Assembly (NCBI GenBank): GCA_963772335.1 | Contig: CAVYXF010000001.1 | Location: forward strand, 1,178,001-1,242,000 | DNA from: CAVYXF01 sp963772335 | GTDB lineage: Bacteria; Pseudomonadota; Alphaproteobacteria; Rhizobiales; Rhodomicrobiaceae | Length of the DNA stretch: 64,000 bases | Reading direction: 5' to 3' | In this document: positions 17,180 through 24,852 of the stretch, in pieces | Layout: every line of letters starts with the position of its first letter | How positions within the stretch are numbered: the first letter of the stretch is position 1 | Notes under the pieces: model-generated | What the model saw: the letters and a program-made list of their open reading frames with translations, nothing else | What the model was told of the DNA's origin: nothing | The model's database searches: none | Position numbers and translations under genes: made by a program

Positions 17180-17719
17180 TTATTTCTCCTCGCCGGAGAT
17201 CACGGCACAGGCGACGCGATCCCCCGACGCGCCGGAAGGCTGCGACTGGTAATCATCTGCCATGGCATGGATGACGAGTGCCGAGCCATCCACGTCAAGC
17301 AGAGAACTAGCCTCCCCGTGCATCAGCGTAACCTGATCGGCCTTCATCTCGGCCTTCAAGGCGCCATTCTGGTCTACGGTCTGGTTTGGCAGATCGCCCG
17401 CATGCGGACCGCCCGCAGATTTGAACCCGTGCTCCTTGCGATCGGTGGCAAAATGTGGGCCGGCGGTTTCGAATTTTGTAGCAGGCTCGCACTTGCCGGT
17501 TTGGTGGATGTGGACGGCATGTTCGCCCGGAGGGAGATCGCGTACATCCATCTGGATGAGCACGCCAGTGGGGGTCTGTGTCAAGGTCGCGGTACCGACG
17601 GACTGCCCTTCGACGTTGATGAAGTTGACCTCCATCTTATCGGTCACGGCATAGCCCTGCGCCAGGGCGGCGCCCGTGCATGCAAACAGTGCAGCGCCGA
17701 ACGTTAAACACCGTCTCAT
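17180..17719 (-). CDS. sodC: Periplasmic Cu/Zn superoxide dismutase
   Basis: 179 residues with signal peptide (MRRCLTFGAALFACTGAALA). Copper/zinc ligands are visible: HAVHIHQTGKC (HxH), AGPHFATDRKEHG, GPHAGDLPN, and the last copper His in LVIHAMADDYQSQ. The disulfide pair is in GKCEP and VACAVI. It dismutates superoxide in the periplasm. It opens an island of non-phage genes, in the antisense direction, between the large terminase and portal genes. Its cargo function is unrelated to packaging. Confidence 0.94.
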   Translation of the reverse strand: MRRCLTFGAALFACTGAALAQGYAVTDKMEVNFINVEGQSVGTATLTQTPTGVLIQMDVRDLPPGEHAVHIHQTGKCEPATKFETAGPHFATDRKEHGFKSAGGPHAGDLPNQTVDQNGALKAEMKADQVTLMHGEASSLLDVDGSALVIHAMADDYQSQPSGASGDRVACAVISGEEK

Positions 17720-18154
17720 CCCAGTATTTCCTCCTTGGTCGATATCCGTTTTATTGATGCGCCGCTGCCTCGAAGCCGACAGGACGGACGCTTAACGTCT
17801 TCCAAGAAGAATGGTTCAGCCCGTCCCTCTCCCCATGGCGAACGCTTGTCGTTCGCTATCAAGGCTCACGACCGGAGAGGTGACCGGAGGCAACCACTGC
17901 AGGTCGACTGAGCGCAGCCAAAAGCGTCGCGCAGAGGATGTCGCGTCTGAGTTCAGCACCCGGGCCCTAGCAAGCGAGAAGCCCAGAATGCTGATTGCTG
18001 AAAATCAGATCAGATATTTGTTCAAGAAATAGGCAAATCACCTCATGCTGCCTTTCGCATCCAGGTGGATGCACAAATAGGGGCACGTTCCGATGGGGGG
18101 GACATGCCAGTTTATCACCGTTGCTCCCTCCGCCGGCACTGAAGGGAGAAGAAA
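17720..18154. other. Intergenic region between sodC and the DUF1097 gene, with a dispersed repeat
   Basis: About 435 bases with divergent promoters presumably for sodC and the DUF1097 gene. At 17822-17885 lies an inverted copy of a repeat also found at 36298-36352: the palindrome GGCGAACGACAAGCGTTCGCC-like core (8-bp stem) flanked by CTCTCCCC and GTGAGCC. No gene was recognised. Confidence 0.45.
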
Positions 18155-18688
18155 ATGTCATTACTTACCGCGTTGGCTATCAGTCTTGGCGTGCTTGGGG
18201 GCGTTGCCACATGGGCGTTCCTGGGGCCGCTCGCCGGACTTTCGCTGCAGATCTGGGCAGCCTTCATCGCCTGGGGATGCTTCTATCATTGCGGCGGCAA
18301 GGAAACCGGTCTGTCGCAGACGATTGCCGGGAACATTGCGGGCGCCATCATCGCCGGCATCACATTGCTGGTGGTGACCTCCACAGGACTTGCCGATACG
18401 ATGGGTCTGCCGCTCTGGGCCGGCATCTGCGTCGGCATTGGCGTTGCTGCGATGTGCCTGCTCGCCAATGTTCCGATGTTCGCAAGCATTCCGGCACAGG
18501 TCTATGGCTTTGCTTCCACCGCAGGCTATGCGCTTCTCACCAACCAGACCGGTGGGGTGACCGCGCCGAGCCTGGCCAACCCCGTGCTCATCATCATCCT
18601 CTCGATGGTGATCGGCGCGCTGCTTGGCTTCGCGTCGGAAAAGGTTGCGGGCCAGTTGGTCTCCGGGCGCCGGCGGGTGTTGGCCTGA
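18155..18688 (+). CDS. DUF1097 membrane protein
   Basis: 177 residues, almost entirely hydrophobic, with about five to six membrane spans (MSLLTALAISLGVLGGVATW; IWAAFIAWGCFYHCGGKET; AGNIAGAIIAGITLLVVTS; ICVGIGVAAMCLLANVPMF; VLIIILSMVIGALLGFASEK). This is the DUF1097 pattern; family members are inner-membrane proteins without firm function. GAAGGGAGAAG precedes the ATG at the right distance. A truncated second copy of its last third lies at 19943-20170, showing local duplication. Confidence 0.8.
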   Translation: MSLLTALAISLGVLGGVATWAFLGPLAGLSLQIWAAFIAWGCFYHCGGKETGLSQTIAGNIAGAIIAGITLLVVTSTGLADTMGLPLWAGICVGIGVAAMCLLANVPMFASIPAQVYGFASTAGYALLTNQTGGVTAPSLANPVLIIILSMVIGALLGFASEKVAGQLVSGRRRVLA

Positions 18689-18727
18689 GCGCTGACGGCA
18701 CCCCTGCGAAAAGACGATGACGAAACT

Positions 18728-18753
18728 CCCCCGGCCGTGATTTGGTCGGGGGG
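18728..18753 (+). terminator. Hairpin after the DUF1097 gene
   Basis: A 9-bp stem CCCCCGGCC / GGTCGGGGG with a 7-base loop, located 40 bases after the stop codon. No T-run follows. The same hairpin, with one changed pair, follows the duplicated DUF1097 remnant near 20207-20233, so the stem is conserved. Termination activity is only a possibility. Confidence 0.35.
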
Positions 18754-18832
18754 CATCAAGTTGGCCGGCAGCAAAACTGCGCCTAGACTAGACGATGACG
18801 GCGTGTCGTGAAATCTGCATTGCTCTATCCAT

Positions 18833-19087
18833 CTATTTCTCGAGCACGCGACGGCGCGCCTCGTATTCGTCCGCATCGATCTCGCCGCGCGCGAAGCGTT
18901 GGTCGAGAATACTGCGTGCCGACGGTGAGTGGCTGGACGTCTCAGTACGATCACTTGTGCCGCTCATCCAACGCACGAGAGCGACGATGGCGGCAACGAC
19001 TGCCACCAGGAATAAAAACATGAATAGTGGGCCGAACCACATGCCGCCCCAGCCGCTACCGTTCCAACTCCACCAATCGTGCATCAT
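18833..19087 (-). CDS. SHOCT-domain small membrane protein
   Basis: 84 residues: a Trp/Gly-rich N-terminus, one membrane span (PLFMFLFLVAVVAAIVALVR) and a C-terminal SHOCT motif (ILDQRFARGEIDADEYEARR). SHOCT (short C-terminal) domains are thought to mediate oligomerisation. Such proteins often accompany heavy-metal or envelope-stress genes. Here it precedes the Spy/CpxP-like gene's stop on the same strand, 54 bases downstream of it, so the two may be co-transcribed. Confidence 0.82.
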   Translation of the reverse strand: MMHDWWSWNGSGWGGMWFGPLFMFLFLVAVVAAIVALVRWMSGTSDRTETSSHSPSARSILDQRFARGEIDADEYEARRRVLEK

Positions 19088-19141
19088 GACAGGACCGATC
19101 GATTGCCTTCCAGGATTTCCGCGTCAAGCGAGGGTCGGTGA

Positions 19142-19708
19142 TCATCTGCGCCACATCATTCCAGGGCCCATACCCCGACCTCCGCCCATCATGCCCCAGC
19201 CCCCCATCATGCCCATGCCCATCATCGGGAGCACGAGATTGTCGGCCTCTTTCTTTTGATCGTCGCTCAGAACCGCGTAGAGATCCGTCAAGGCCGACTT
19301 CACCTGCTTAATCTCGTCCAGCCGGGCGGTCATGAACTGCTCCTGGATGTCCAAGCGCTGCGGCAGCGTCGTGTCTTTCTGATCTCCAGCGAACACGGAT
19401 TTCATACGGTCCACCATGCTCTCGGTGGACGCACGAACCGCGGCGGCGACCTTGTCCCAGGCCGCATTCTGCGCGTCCGTGATCTTAAGCTCCGCCTTGA
19501 GAAATGCGAGCCGTCCGTCGATCCGCGAATCCATGGCATCGGGGCCATCCCACCAGCCGCCCGGGCCTCCGCCCCACATGTGCGAGCCTGGTCCCGCGCC
19601 CTGCCATGCCCCAGGGCCACCGGGGCCCATCTGCGCCGACGCCGGCGACAATGCGATCGAAGCAAGCATCGGGACGATTGCGGCAATCATGATCGAACTG
19701 CGAAACAT
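19142..19708 (-). CDS. Spy/CpxP-like periplasmic LTXXQ-motif protein
   Basis: 188 residues from ATG 19708 (GGAGAG upstream), with signal peptide MFRSSIMIAAIVPMLASIAL and cleavage after ASA. The mature protein has a Gly/Trp/Met-rich start, a helical region with KITDAQNAAWDKVAAAVRAS and MTARLDEIKQVKSALTDLYAV, LSDDQKKEADNL (the second LTxxQ-type repeat), and a Met/Gly-rich tail (MMGMGMMGGWGMMGGG). Spy/CpxP proteins are periplasmic chaperones induced by envelope or metal stress. The Met-rich tail suggests copper or silver exposure, which would fit the adjacent SodC. Confidence 0.85.
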   Translation of the reverse strand: MFRSSIMIAAIVPMLASIALSPASAQMGPGGPGAWQGAGPGSHMWGGGPGGWWDGPDAMDSRIDGRLAFLKAELKITDAQNAAWDKVAAAVRASTESMVDRMKSVFAGDQKDTTLPQRLDIQEQFMTARLDEIKQVKSALTDLYAVLSDDQKKEADNLVLPMMGMGMMGGWGMMGGGRGMGPGMMWRR

Positions 19709-19942
19709 GGAACTCTCCATTGAAAAGTTAGGCACCAGGCGGCTGCGCATTGCCGCCGAGGACAGCGCCGCCGATTTCGGCGCGGATAGGCTATACTCTG
19801 GCGGCGTAGCCGCCCTGGCGGAGATCTTCAATCTCGTGGGTAGCACATCCTTTGCACGTTCGTTCAGTGTTGACCTTGATCTCCATCAAGACGCAAGCCA
19901 CTCAAGAGTCACCCGTGATCGAGGATCATCGCCCCGCATGAT

Positions 19943-20170
19943 CTCGCGAATGTACCGATGTTCGCGAGCATTCCGGCACAGGTCTATGGCTTTGCTTCCA
20001 CCGCAGGCTATGCGCTTCTCAGCGACAAGGCCGGCATGGTGGGCGCGCCTAGCCTGGCCAACCCCGTGCTCATCATCATCGTCTCGATGGTGATCGGCGC
20101 GCTGCTCGGCTACGCCTCGGAGAAGCTTGCGGGCCAGTTGGTCTCCGGGCGCCGGCGGGCATTGGCCTGA
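19943..20170 (+). pseudogene. Truncated duplicate of the DUF1097 gene (C-terminal third)
   Basis: From 19943 the DNA matches 18461 onward (offset 1,482 bases) with scattered substitutions. It encodes MFASIPAQVYGFASTAGYAL ... KLAGQLVSGRRRALA, the last 70 residues of the DUF1097 protein. The match continues beyond the stop through the downstream hairpin. The 5' two thirds are missing, so the copy is non-functional. The SHOCT and Spy-like genes lie between the two direct repeats. Confidence 0.8.
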
Positions 20171-20459
20171 GCGCTGACGCCACCGCTCCGAAGAGACGAT
20201 GATGAAGCTCCCCCGGCCGTGATTTGGCTGGGGGATATCAAAGTCTAGCGAATGAGCAAAAGTGCGCCTGGCCACACGGCGCGTAGACGTTTCAGTTATT
20301 CCTGGACCAGCAAGTCGACGCTCCGCACGCGCTAATAGTCCGGTTTGGAACGGAAACGGTCTTGGGTGTACGATGACGCGAGTTCGGCTCGCGCCTCAAC
20401 TCGGACATCGCTATCGCGCTCAATGCCGCCGTGCGGTATCCCAGTGCCGGCACAAGCGA

Positions 20460-21356
20460 CTATTCAGCACTCGGCAATTGCTTTTTCTTTTCGACCTTGA
20501 TGCGCTTTCGAGCTTCCTTGACGTGTTCGACGGCTGGATATTTTTCTGGCATCGTGCCCCCGATTTCGCCAATGGTTCGCCGCACCGTCTGACCTATCTC
20601 AAAATGCGTCCTGTTAGCGAGCGCCTTGCCCGTCATTCCCTCTTTGCCGAGCTTGTCCAATTTCTCTTCCGTCTGCGTTGCTCGGAAGAGATTTGCAGCC
20701 AATTCCGCACTCGGCATATGGTCGAGAATGTCCTGTTTATCGGTGAGCGTTTTCCGCCGCTGAATGCCCGTCCGATCCAGGCCGCCATATAGACCCTTAT
20801 AGCCTTCGTTCTGGAACACGGCATATTCAACGGGTTTGGCGACGCCGTGCGACTTCGCCGCGCTGGCGAGAGATTTATTGTGTTCCTTAATCTCGTCGCG
20901 GAGCAGAACGCGGCGCTCATCCTCGCTGAGCGACTTGCGTTGTCTCGCATCAATGTCGGCGATTTCCTGCCGCCGTGTCTGCACGGCGAAATAGGTCTGG
21001 GCGGCGGCGATCTCGTCCTTGTTGGGATCACCGTTCATGGCGATGAGATAGGCGGCAAATCGCGTCAGCTCATAATCAGCAAGGTCACGATGTGCGCCGC
21101 TGCCAATGTCGACCATTTTCGTGACGTCACGAAAATGGTCGCGGATATCCTCGCCGACATTCTCGCAGGCGATCTTTGCGCGCCCTATAGCCGTCTCGAA
21201 ATTCTCCCATCGCTTATAGCCAAGCAATGGTGAAAGTTCGCGGGCGATCCAGTATTCGACACTGTCGCCGTCCACATGCTTGATCGCCTCAAAAGCGGTC
21301 AATAGTTTATCCACTATCACGCTCTTTGGAGATTTCTGTTGTGGAAGTTCAGACAT
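20460..21356 (-). CDS. dinD: DinD-like DNA-damage-inducible protein
   Basis: 298 residues. The N-terminal BRO-like domain contains VEYWIARELSPLLGYKRWEN and IGRAKIACENVGEDIRDHFR. The central conserved part has DYELTRFAAYLIAMNGDP and AAAQTYFAVQTRRQE. The C-terminal part has FQNEGYKGLYGGLDRTGIQR and GQTVRRTIGEIGGTMPEKYP, all typical of DinD, which in E. coli inhibits RecA filament activity after DNA damage. DinD genes are frequent on mobile islands. No alphaproteobacterial LexA box (GTTC-N7-GTTC) was found at its start. Confidence 0.88.
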   Translation of the reverse strand: MSELPQQKSPKSVIVDKLLTAFEAIKHVDGDSVEYWIARELSPLLGYKRWENFETAIGRAKIACENVGEDIRDHFRDVTKMVDIGSGAHRDLADYELTRFAAYLIAMNGDPNKDEIAAAQTYFAVQTRRQEIADIDARQRKSLSEDERRVLLRDEIKEHNKSLASAAKSHGVAKPVEYAVFQNEGYKGLYGGLDRTGIQRRKTLTDKQDILDHMPSAELAANLFRATQTEEKLDKLGKEGMTGKALANRTHFEIGQTVRRTIGEIGGTMPEKYPAVEHVKEARKRIKVEKKKQLPSAE

Positions 21357-21676
21357 TCAAGTTCCTCATTAAGGCAATTCGCTACCTTGCTCCCCCTCGA
21401 ATGACTTCATCTACCAGATTCTGAGCGGACCGCCATTATCGGAAAAACCGAATGTGCCCAGGAATGCGCTGGTAACATGGCTGGGCGCATGTGACTGCTT
21501 CCATCCGCCTAAGTGACGGCGAGGTGCGGCACCTGCTCGTCCGCTGAGCCGGACTTAGCCGACCCGAGCTGCGCCGAAATCTACGTACCCGATGCTTTAT
21601 CAGGCGTCAGCAATGCCTGCGGCGGTACCACGCCGGCGCTCATCGGCTCGCTCAACAGACAACACGGGACATCCCT
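21357..21676. other. Intergenic region between dinD and the portal gene
   Basis: About 320 bases without a recognisable gene. It marks the junction where the island ends and the GTA genes resume. The right end leads directly to the portal ATG without a strong ribosome site. No attachment-site repeat was identified. Confidence 0.4.
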
Positions 21677-22873
21677 ATGCCCCTTCGCACTCTTGCGGCC
21701 GCGCTCTGGCGCGCGCCGGCCCGTACATCCATGCCCGCGCCTGCCGCGAAGGCGAGTGCCACCACCCCGCTGATCGCGCTGCATCATACCGGCCAGCCGG
21801 TCTGGTCGCCGCGCGACTACGCCGCTTTCGCCCGCGAGGGCTATGCCAAGAATCCGATCGTCTACCGGGCGGTGCGGATGATCGCCGAGGCGGCGGCCTC
21901 GGTGCCGCTGCGTCTGTTCGAGGGCGAACAGCGCCTCGATGCGCATCCGCTGCTGGACCTCCTCGCCCAGCCGAACGCCGCGTCTTGCGGTCCGGACCTG
22001 CTCGAGGACTGGTATGGCTATCTCCTGATCGCCGGCAACGCCTATATGGAGGCGGTGAGCGTGGGCGGTGAGGTGCGCGAGCTCTATGTGCTGCGCCCCG
22101 ACCGGATGAAGGTGATCGCCGGGTCGGATGGCTGGCCGGACGCCTATGAATACACCGCGAATGGCGCCAGCGTGCGCTTCCGCCAGGCGCCCGAGACGGG
22201 CGCGCGGCCGATCCTGCACATAGCGCTGTTCAACCCATCGAGCGACTATTACGGGCTCTCGCCGATCGAGGCGGCGGCCTCGGCGATCGACCTGCACAAT
22301 GCAGCTTCCGCCTGGAACAAGGCGCTGCTCGACAATGCGGCGCGCCCGTCCGGCGCTCTGGTCTATACCGGCGCTGACGGGCATCTGACCGAGGAGCAGT
22401 TCGCCCGGCTGAAAGCCGAGCTGGAGCGCAACTATCAGGGCGCGATGAATGCCGGCCGCCCGCTGCTTCTCGAAGGCGGGCTCGAATGGCAGGCGATGTC
22501 GCTCTCGCCCAAGGACATGGACTTCCTGGAGGCCAAGCACGCCGCCGCGCGCGAGATCGCGCTAGCGCTCGGCGTGCCGCCGATGCTGCTCGGCATCCCC
22601 GGCGACAACACCTATGCCAATTACGCCGAGGCCGGCCGCGTGTTCTGGCGCCAGACCGTGCTGCCGCTGGTCTCGCGCACGCTGAAGGCGCTCTCCGGCT
22701 GGCTGGGACCGCGCTTCGGCGAGGGGCTCGCTCTTCGCCCCGCGCTGGATGAGGTCGATGCGCTTTCCGCCGAGCGCGCGGCGCTGTGGGAGCGCGTGGC
22801 GAACGCCGACTTCCTCACCGTGGACGAGAAGCGCGCCGCCGTCGGCCTTGGCGCGCTCAGCGCGGAAGGGTAG
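21677..22873 (+). CDS. HK97-family portal protein (RcGTA g3-like)
   Basis: 398 residues. Typical portal features: FAREGYAKNPIVYRAVRMIA and AAASVPLRLFEGE near the N-terminus, LLEDWYGYLLIAGNAYMEAV, LRPDRMKVIAG, YYGLSPIEAAASAIDLHNAA, and GVPPMLLGIPGDNTYANYAE (crown/wing region). The portal dodecamer forms the DNA gate of the capsid and docks the terminase. The frame is intact. It is separated from the terminase by the SodC-DinD island and from the protease gene by a second island. Confidence 0.93.
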   Translation: MPLRTLAAALWRAPARTSMPAPAAKASATTPLIALHHTGQPVWSPRDYAAFAREGYAKNPIVYRAVRMIAEAAASVPLRLFEGEQRLDAHPLLDLLAQPNAASCGPDLLEDWYGYLLIAGNAYMEAVSVGGEVRELYVLRPDRMKVIAGSDGWPDAYEYTANGASVRFRQAPETGARPILHIALFNPSSDYYGLSPIEAAASAIDLHNAASAWNKALLDNAARPSGALVYTGADGHLTEEQFARLKAELERNYQGAMNAGRPLLLEGGLEWQAMSLSPKDMDFLEAKHAAAREIALALGVPPMLLGIPGDNTYANYAEAGRVFWRQTVLPLVSRTLKALSGWLGPRFGEGLALRPALDEVDALSAERAALWERVANADFLTVDEKRAAVGLGALSAEG

Positions 22874-22910
22874 CAGGACGGCCGCAAACGCCGCCCGCGA
22901 ATTTTCGCAC

Positions 22911-22941
22911 TTGACTTAGAGTGCGCTCGAAGAAGTAGCTG
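22911..22941 (+). promoter_or_regulatory. MerR-type promoter/operator upstream of the merR-CMD pair
   Basis: TTGACT at 22911-22916 is followed after 19 bases by TAGCTG. Between them lies an imperfect palindrome, CTTAGAGTGCGCTCGAAG at 22915-22932. An over-long 19-base spacer with a dyad inside it is the hallmark of promoters controlled by MerR-family proteins. It lies 28 bases before the MerR ATG, suggesting autoregulation. Confidence 0.6.
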
Positions 22942-22968
22942 TTGAAGCGTCGTAACGGAAAGGCGCCG

Positions 22969-23394
22969 ATGAGGATCAGCGGACTGGCAAAACGGACCGG
23001 GCTCAGCGCCCATACCATCCGCTATTATGAGCGGATCGGGCTCCTGCCCCCTCCCGCCCGCAATCCCGCCCGGCAGCGCTACTATGACGCCTCGGTTCTG
23101 GACTGGATCGCGTTCCTGAAGCGCCTCAAGACCACGGGAATGCCGCTGCGCGATATGCGTGCTTATGCACGCCTGCGCGGCGACCCCGCCACCGCACCGG
23201 AGCGCGCCGCCCTGCTCGCCCGGCACCGCGCGGCGGTCAGCGCCCGGATCGCTGAACTCACGGCCTGCCTTGCCGTTCTCGACGAGAAGATCGCCTCCTA
23301 TGGCGGATCGCCCTTGATGACGGAGACAGGCCATGACCACCAAGACCCAGACAGAAAACGAACGCTTCGAAAGAGGAAAGCGCAGGCTGCATGA
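22969..23394 (+). CDS. MerR-family transcriptional regulator
   Basis: 141 residues from ATG 22969 (GGAAAGG upstream). The N-terminal winged HTH is MRISGLAKRTGLSAHTIRYY-ERIGLLPPP, followed by the wing QRYYDASVLDWIAFLKRLKT, and a C-terminal coiled coil for dimerisation. No Cys-rich metal site is evident, so it belongs with MerR proteins sensing small organic signals. It overlaps the CMD gene by 62 bases, and the pair is preceded by a MerR-type operator. Confidence 0.9.
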   Translation: MRISGLAKRTGLSAHTIRYYERIGLLPPPARNPARQRYYDASVLDWIAFLKRLKTTGMPLRDMRAYARLRGDPATAPERAALLARHRAAVSARIAELTACLAVLDEKIASYGGSPLMTETGHDHQDPDRKRTLRKRKAQAA

Positions 23395-23752
23395 AGTCGA
23401 CGGCGAGGGCGGCGCGCGCGTGATTGCCGCGCTCGCCGATATCGCCCCGGACTTTGCCCGCTATATCATCGAATTTCCCTTCGGCGACATCTATTCGCGC
23501 CCCGGCCTTGACCTGCGTGCCCGCGAGATCGCGACCATCGCCGCCTTGACCGCGCTCGGCAACGCTAGCCCGCAGCTCAAGGTGCATATCGAGGCCGGGC
23601 TGCATGTCGGGCTGAGCCGCTCCGAGATCGTCGAGACCATCATGCAGATGGCGGTCTATGCCGGCTTTCCCGCCGCGCTGAACGGCCTCTTTGCCGCAAA
23701 GGAGGTGTTCGCCGCGCATGCCGGCCCGAATAGCGCCGCCACCGCTGACTAA
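23333..23752 (+). CDS. Carboxymuconolactone decarboxylase (CMD) family protein
   Basis: 139 residues in the all-helical CMD fold: IAPDFARYIIEFPFGDIYSR, LDLRAREIATIAALTALGNA, LKVHIEAGLHVGLSRSEIVE and TIMQMAVYAGFPAALNGLFA. The CxxC redox pair of AhpD-type members is absent, so it resembles the gamma-CMD side of the family. True PcaC needs catechol-pathway neighbours, which are not here, so the substrate is unknown. It is translationally linked to the preceding MerR regulator, its likely controller. Confidence 0.88.
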   Translation: MTTKTQTENERFERGKRRLHEVDGEGGARVIAALADIAPDFARYIIEFPFGDIYSRPGLDLRAREIATIAALTALGNASPQLKVHIEAGLHVGLSRSEIVETIMQMAVYAGFPAALNGLFAAKEVFAAHAGPNSAATAD

Positions 23753-23794
23753 AGGCTGATCTGCTCAAGTGGAAACACTCTCGAGAGGCAATGC

Positions 23795-23874
23795 TGTCAT
23801 CCCCGGGAAAGCGGAGATCCAGTCAGAGGATGAGCCGTGCCGTATGCTGGATTCCCTCTTGCGCGGGAATGACA
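23795..23874. repeat. REP-like palindromic element after the CMD gene
   Basis: Starts TGTCATCCCCGGGAAAGCGG and ends TTCCCTCTTGCGCGGGAATG-ACA, forming imperfect outer arms. It is the same family as 15034-15130. Confidence 0.6.
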
Positions 23875-24035
23875 CAGAGCGACAAGCAATGTCGGTCTAT
23901 TCCCTCCTAAAGTGATCAAGCATCAGCATGTGCGGCGACGCATTCCGACAAAGCACGGCGTGCCGCCTGCTCCTCGCGCGGCGGAGACGCCGTGCCTCCT
24001 CGTGCCCAACTCGCTCTGCCAACCAGGATGCGCCC

Positions 24036-24458
24036 ATGCCTCATCTGCGCCTGAAGCGCTTACCTCGCCGCTATGCTGCCGTGCTGAGGTCGGTGGCGCT
24101 GTCGGCATCGATGACGGCGGTGGTATCGCTGGTCGTGACCATTCAGCGCGTCGGCATCTGCCTCGAGCTGCCGGGCTTATGGCTTGCCGACTGGCAGTTC
24201 GCCTGCGCGATCGCCGTGCCGAGCCGGTTCCTGGTGGCCCCGCTAGTGACCCGCTTCATCGGCGCGGTGGTGGAGCGGGCAGGCGTCGAGCACCCGGTGC
24301 AAAGCTGTAATCGGATGGGGATAAAACCGGCGCGGGCGGAGATACAGGGTGAAGGCAATTGTCCGGCGATTTTTGCTCCGCTACAACTTACCTGTGATGC
24401 AAAAGACTATCAGGCAAAGCATTTCCGCGGCGTCGCGCGTCCCCCCTTGCGAGGCTAA
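24036..24458 (+). CDS. DUF2798-like two-span membrane protein, diverged copy
   Basis: 140 residues from ATG 24036. The first 70 residues resemble the neighbouring protein at 24522 (RLKRLPRRYAAVLRSVALSA versus RVRLRRLPRRYASVLLPLLL; then a Trp-rich second span LWLADWQFACAIAVPSRFLV). The last 60 residues are an unrelated hydrophilic extension, and a Pro/Leu-rich end suggests read-through into non-coding DNA. It looks like a decaying tandem duplicate. It lies where RcGTA has the small membrane gene g3.5. Confidence 0.5.
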   Translation: MPHLRLKRLPRRYAAVLRSVALSASMTAVVSLVVTIQRVGICLELPGLWLADWQFACAIAVPSRFLVAPLVTRFIGAVVERAGVEHPVQSCNRMGIKPARAEIQGEGNCPAIFAPLQLTCDAKDYQAKHFRGVARPPLRG

Positions 24459-24521
24459 GAGCCGCGAGCGAGCGCGCATGCTCCGCAAAGGCCGGCGCGT
24501 CGAGCTGCCTTACGAGGATGT

Positions 24522-24779
24522 ATGCTGAGAGTGAGGCTCAGGCGCTTACCTCGTCGCTATGCCAGCGTGCTTCTGCCGTTGCTGCTGTCGATCCTGATGT
24601 CCGGCATCGTCTCCTTCATCGCGACGCTGAACACCGCCGGCTTTCATGACGGGCTGGTCGCGCTGTGGCTCGGGGCCTGGCGGCTCTCCTGGCTGATTGC
24701 CTTCCCGACGCTGCTGCTTGTCCTACCGCTGGTGCGCCGCATCGTTTCGCTCCTGGTCGAGGCCGGCCCGCAAGGCTAG
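24522..24779 (+). CDS. DUF2798 two-span membrane protein
   Basis: 85 residues: RLRRLPRRYASVLLPLLLSI-LMSGIVSFIATL (first span), LVALWLGAWRLSWLIAFPTL-LLVLPLVRRIVSLLVE (second span). This matches DUF2798, small membrane proteins of unknown function. It occupies the g3.5 slot of the GTA order between portal and protease. Whether it has replaced g3.5 or is simply inserted cannot be told from sequence alone. Confidence 0.72.
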   Translation: MLRVRLRRLPRRYASVLLPLLLSILMSGIVSFIATLNTAGFHDGLVALWLGAWRLSWLIAFPTLLLVLPLVRRIVSLLVEAGPQG

Positions 24780-24852
24780 CGCCTTTTGCCGGGCGCCGGG
24801 CCGATCCGGCCCGCCTTTTGCGCCGCCATTTCCGTATTCCCATCTGAAGGTG

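Noticed and set aside
21330..21375. LexA box upstream of dinD
   Set aside because: Two GTTC half-sites are present near 21347 and 21361, but with a 10-base spacer instead of the 7 bases of the alphaproteobacterial site.
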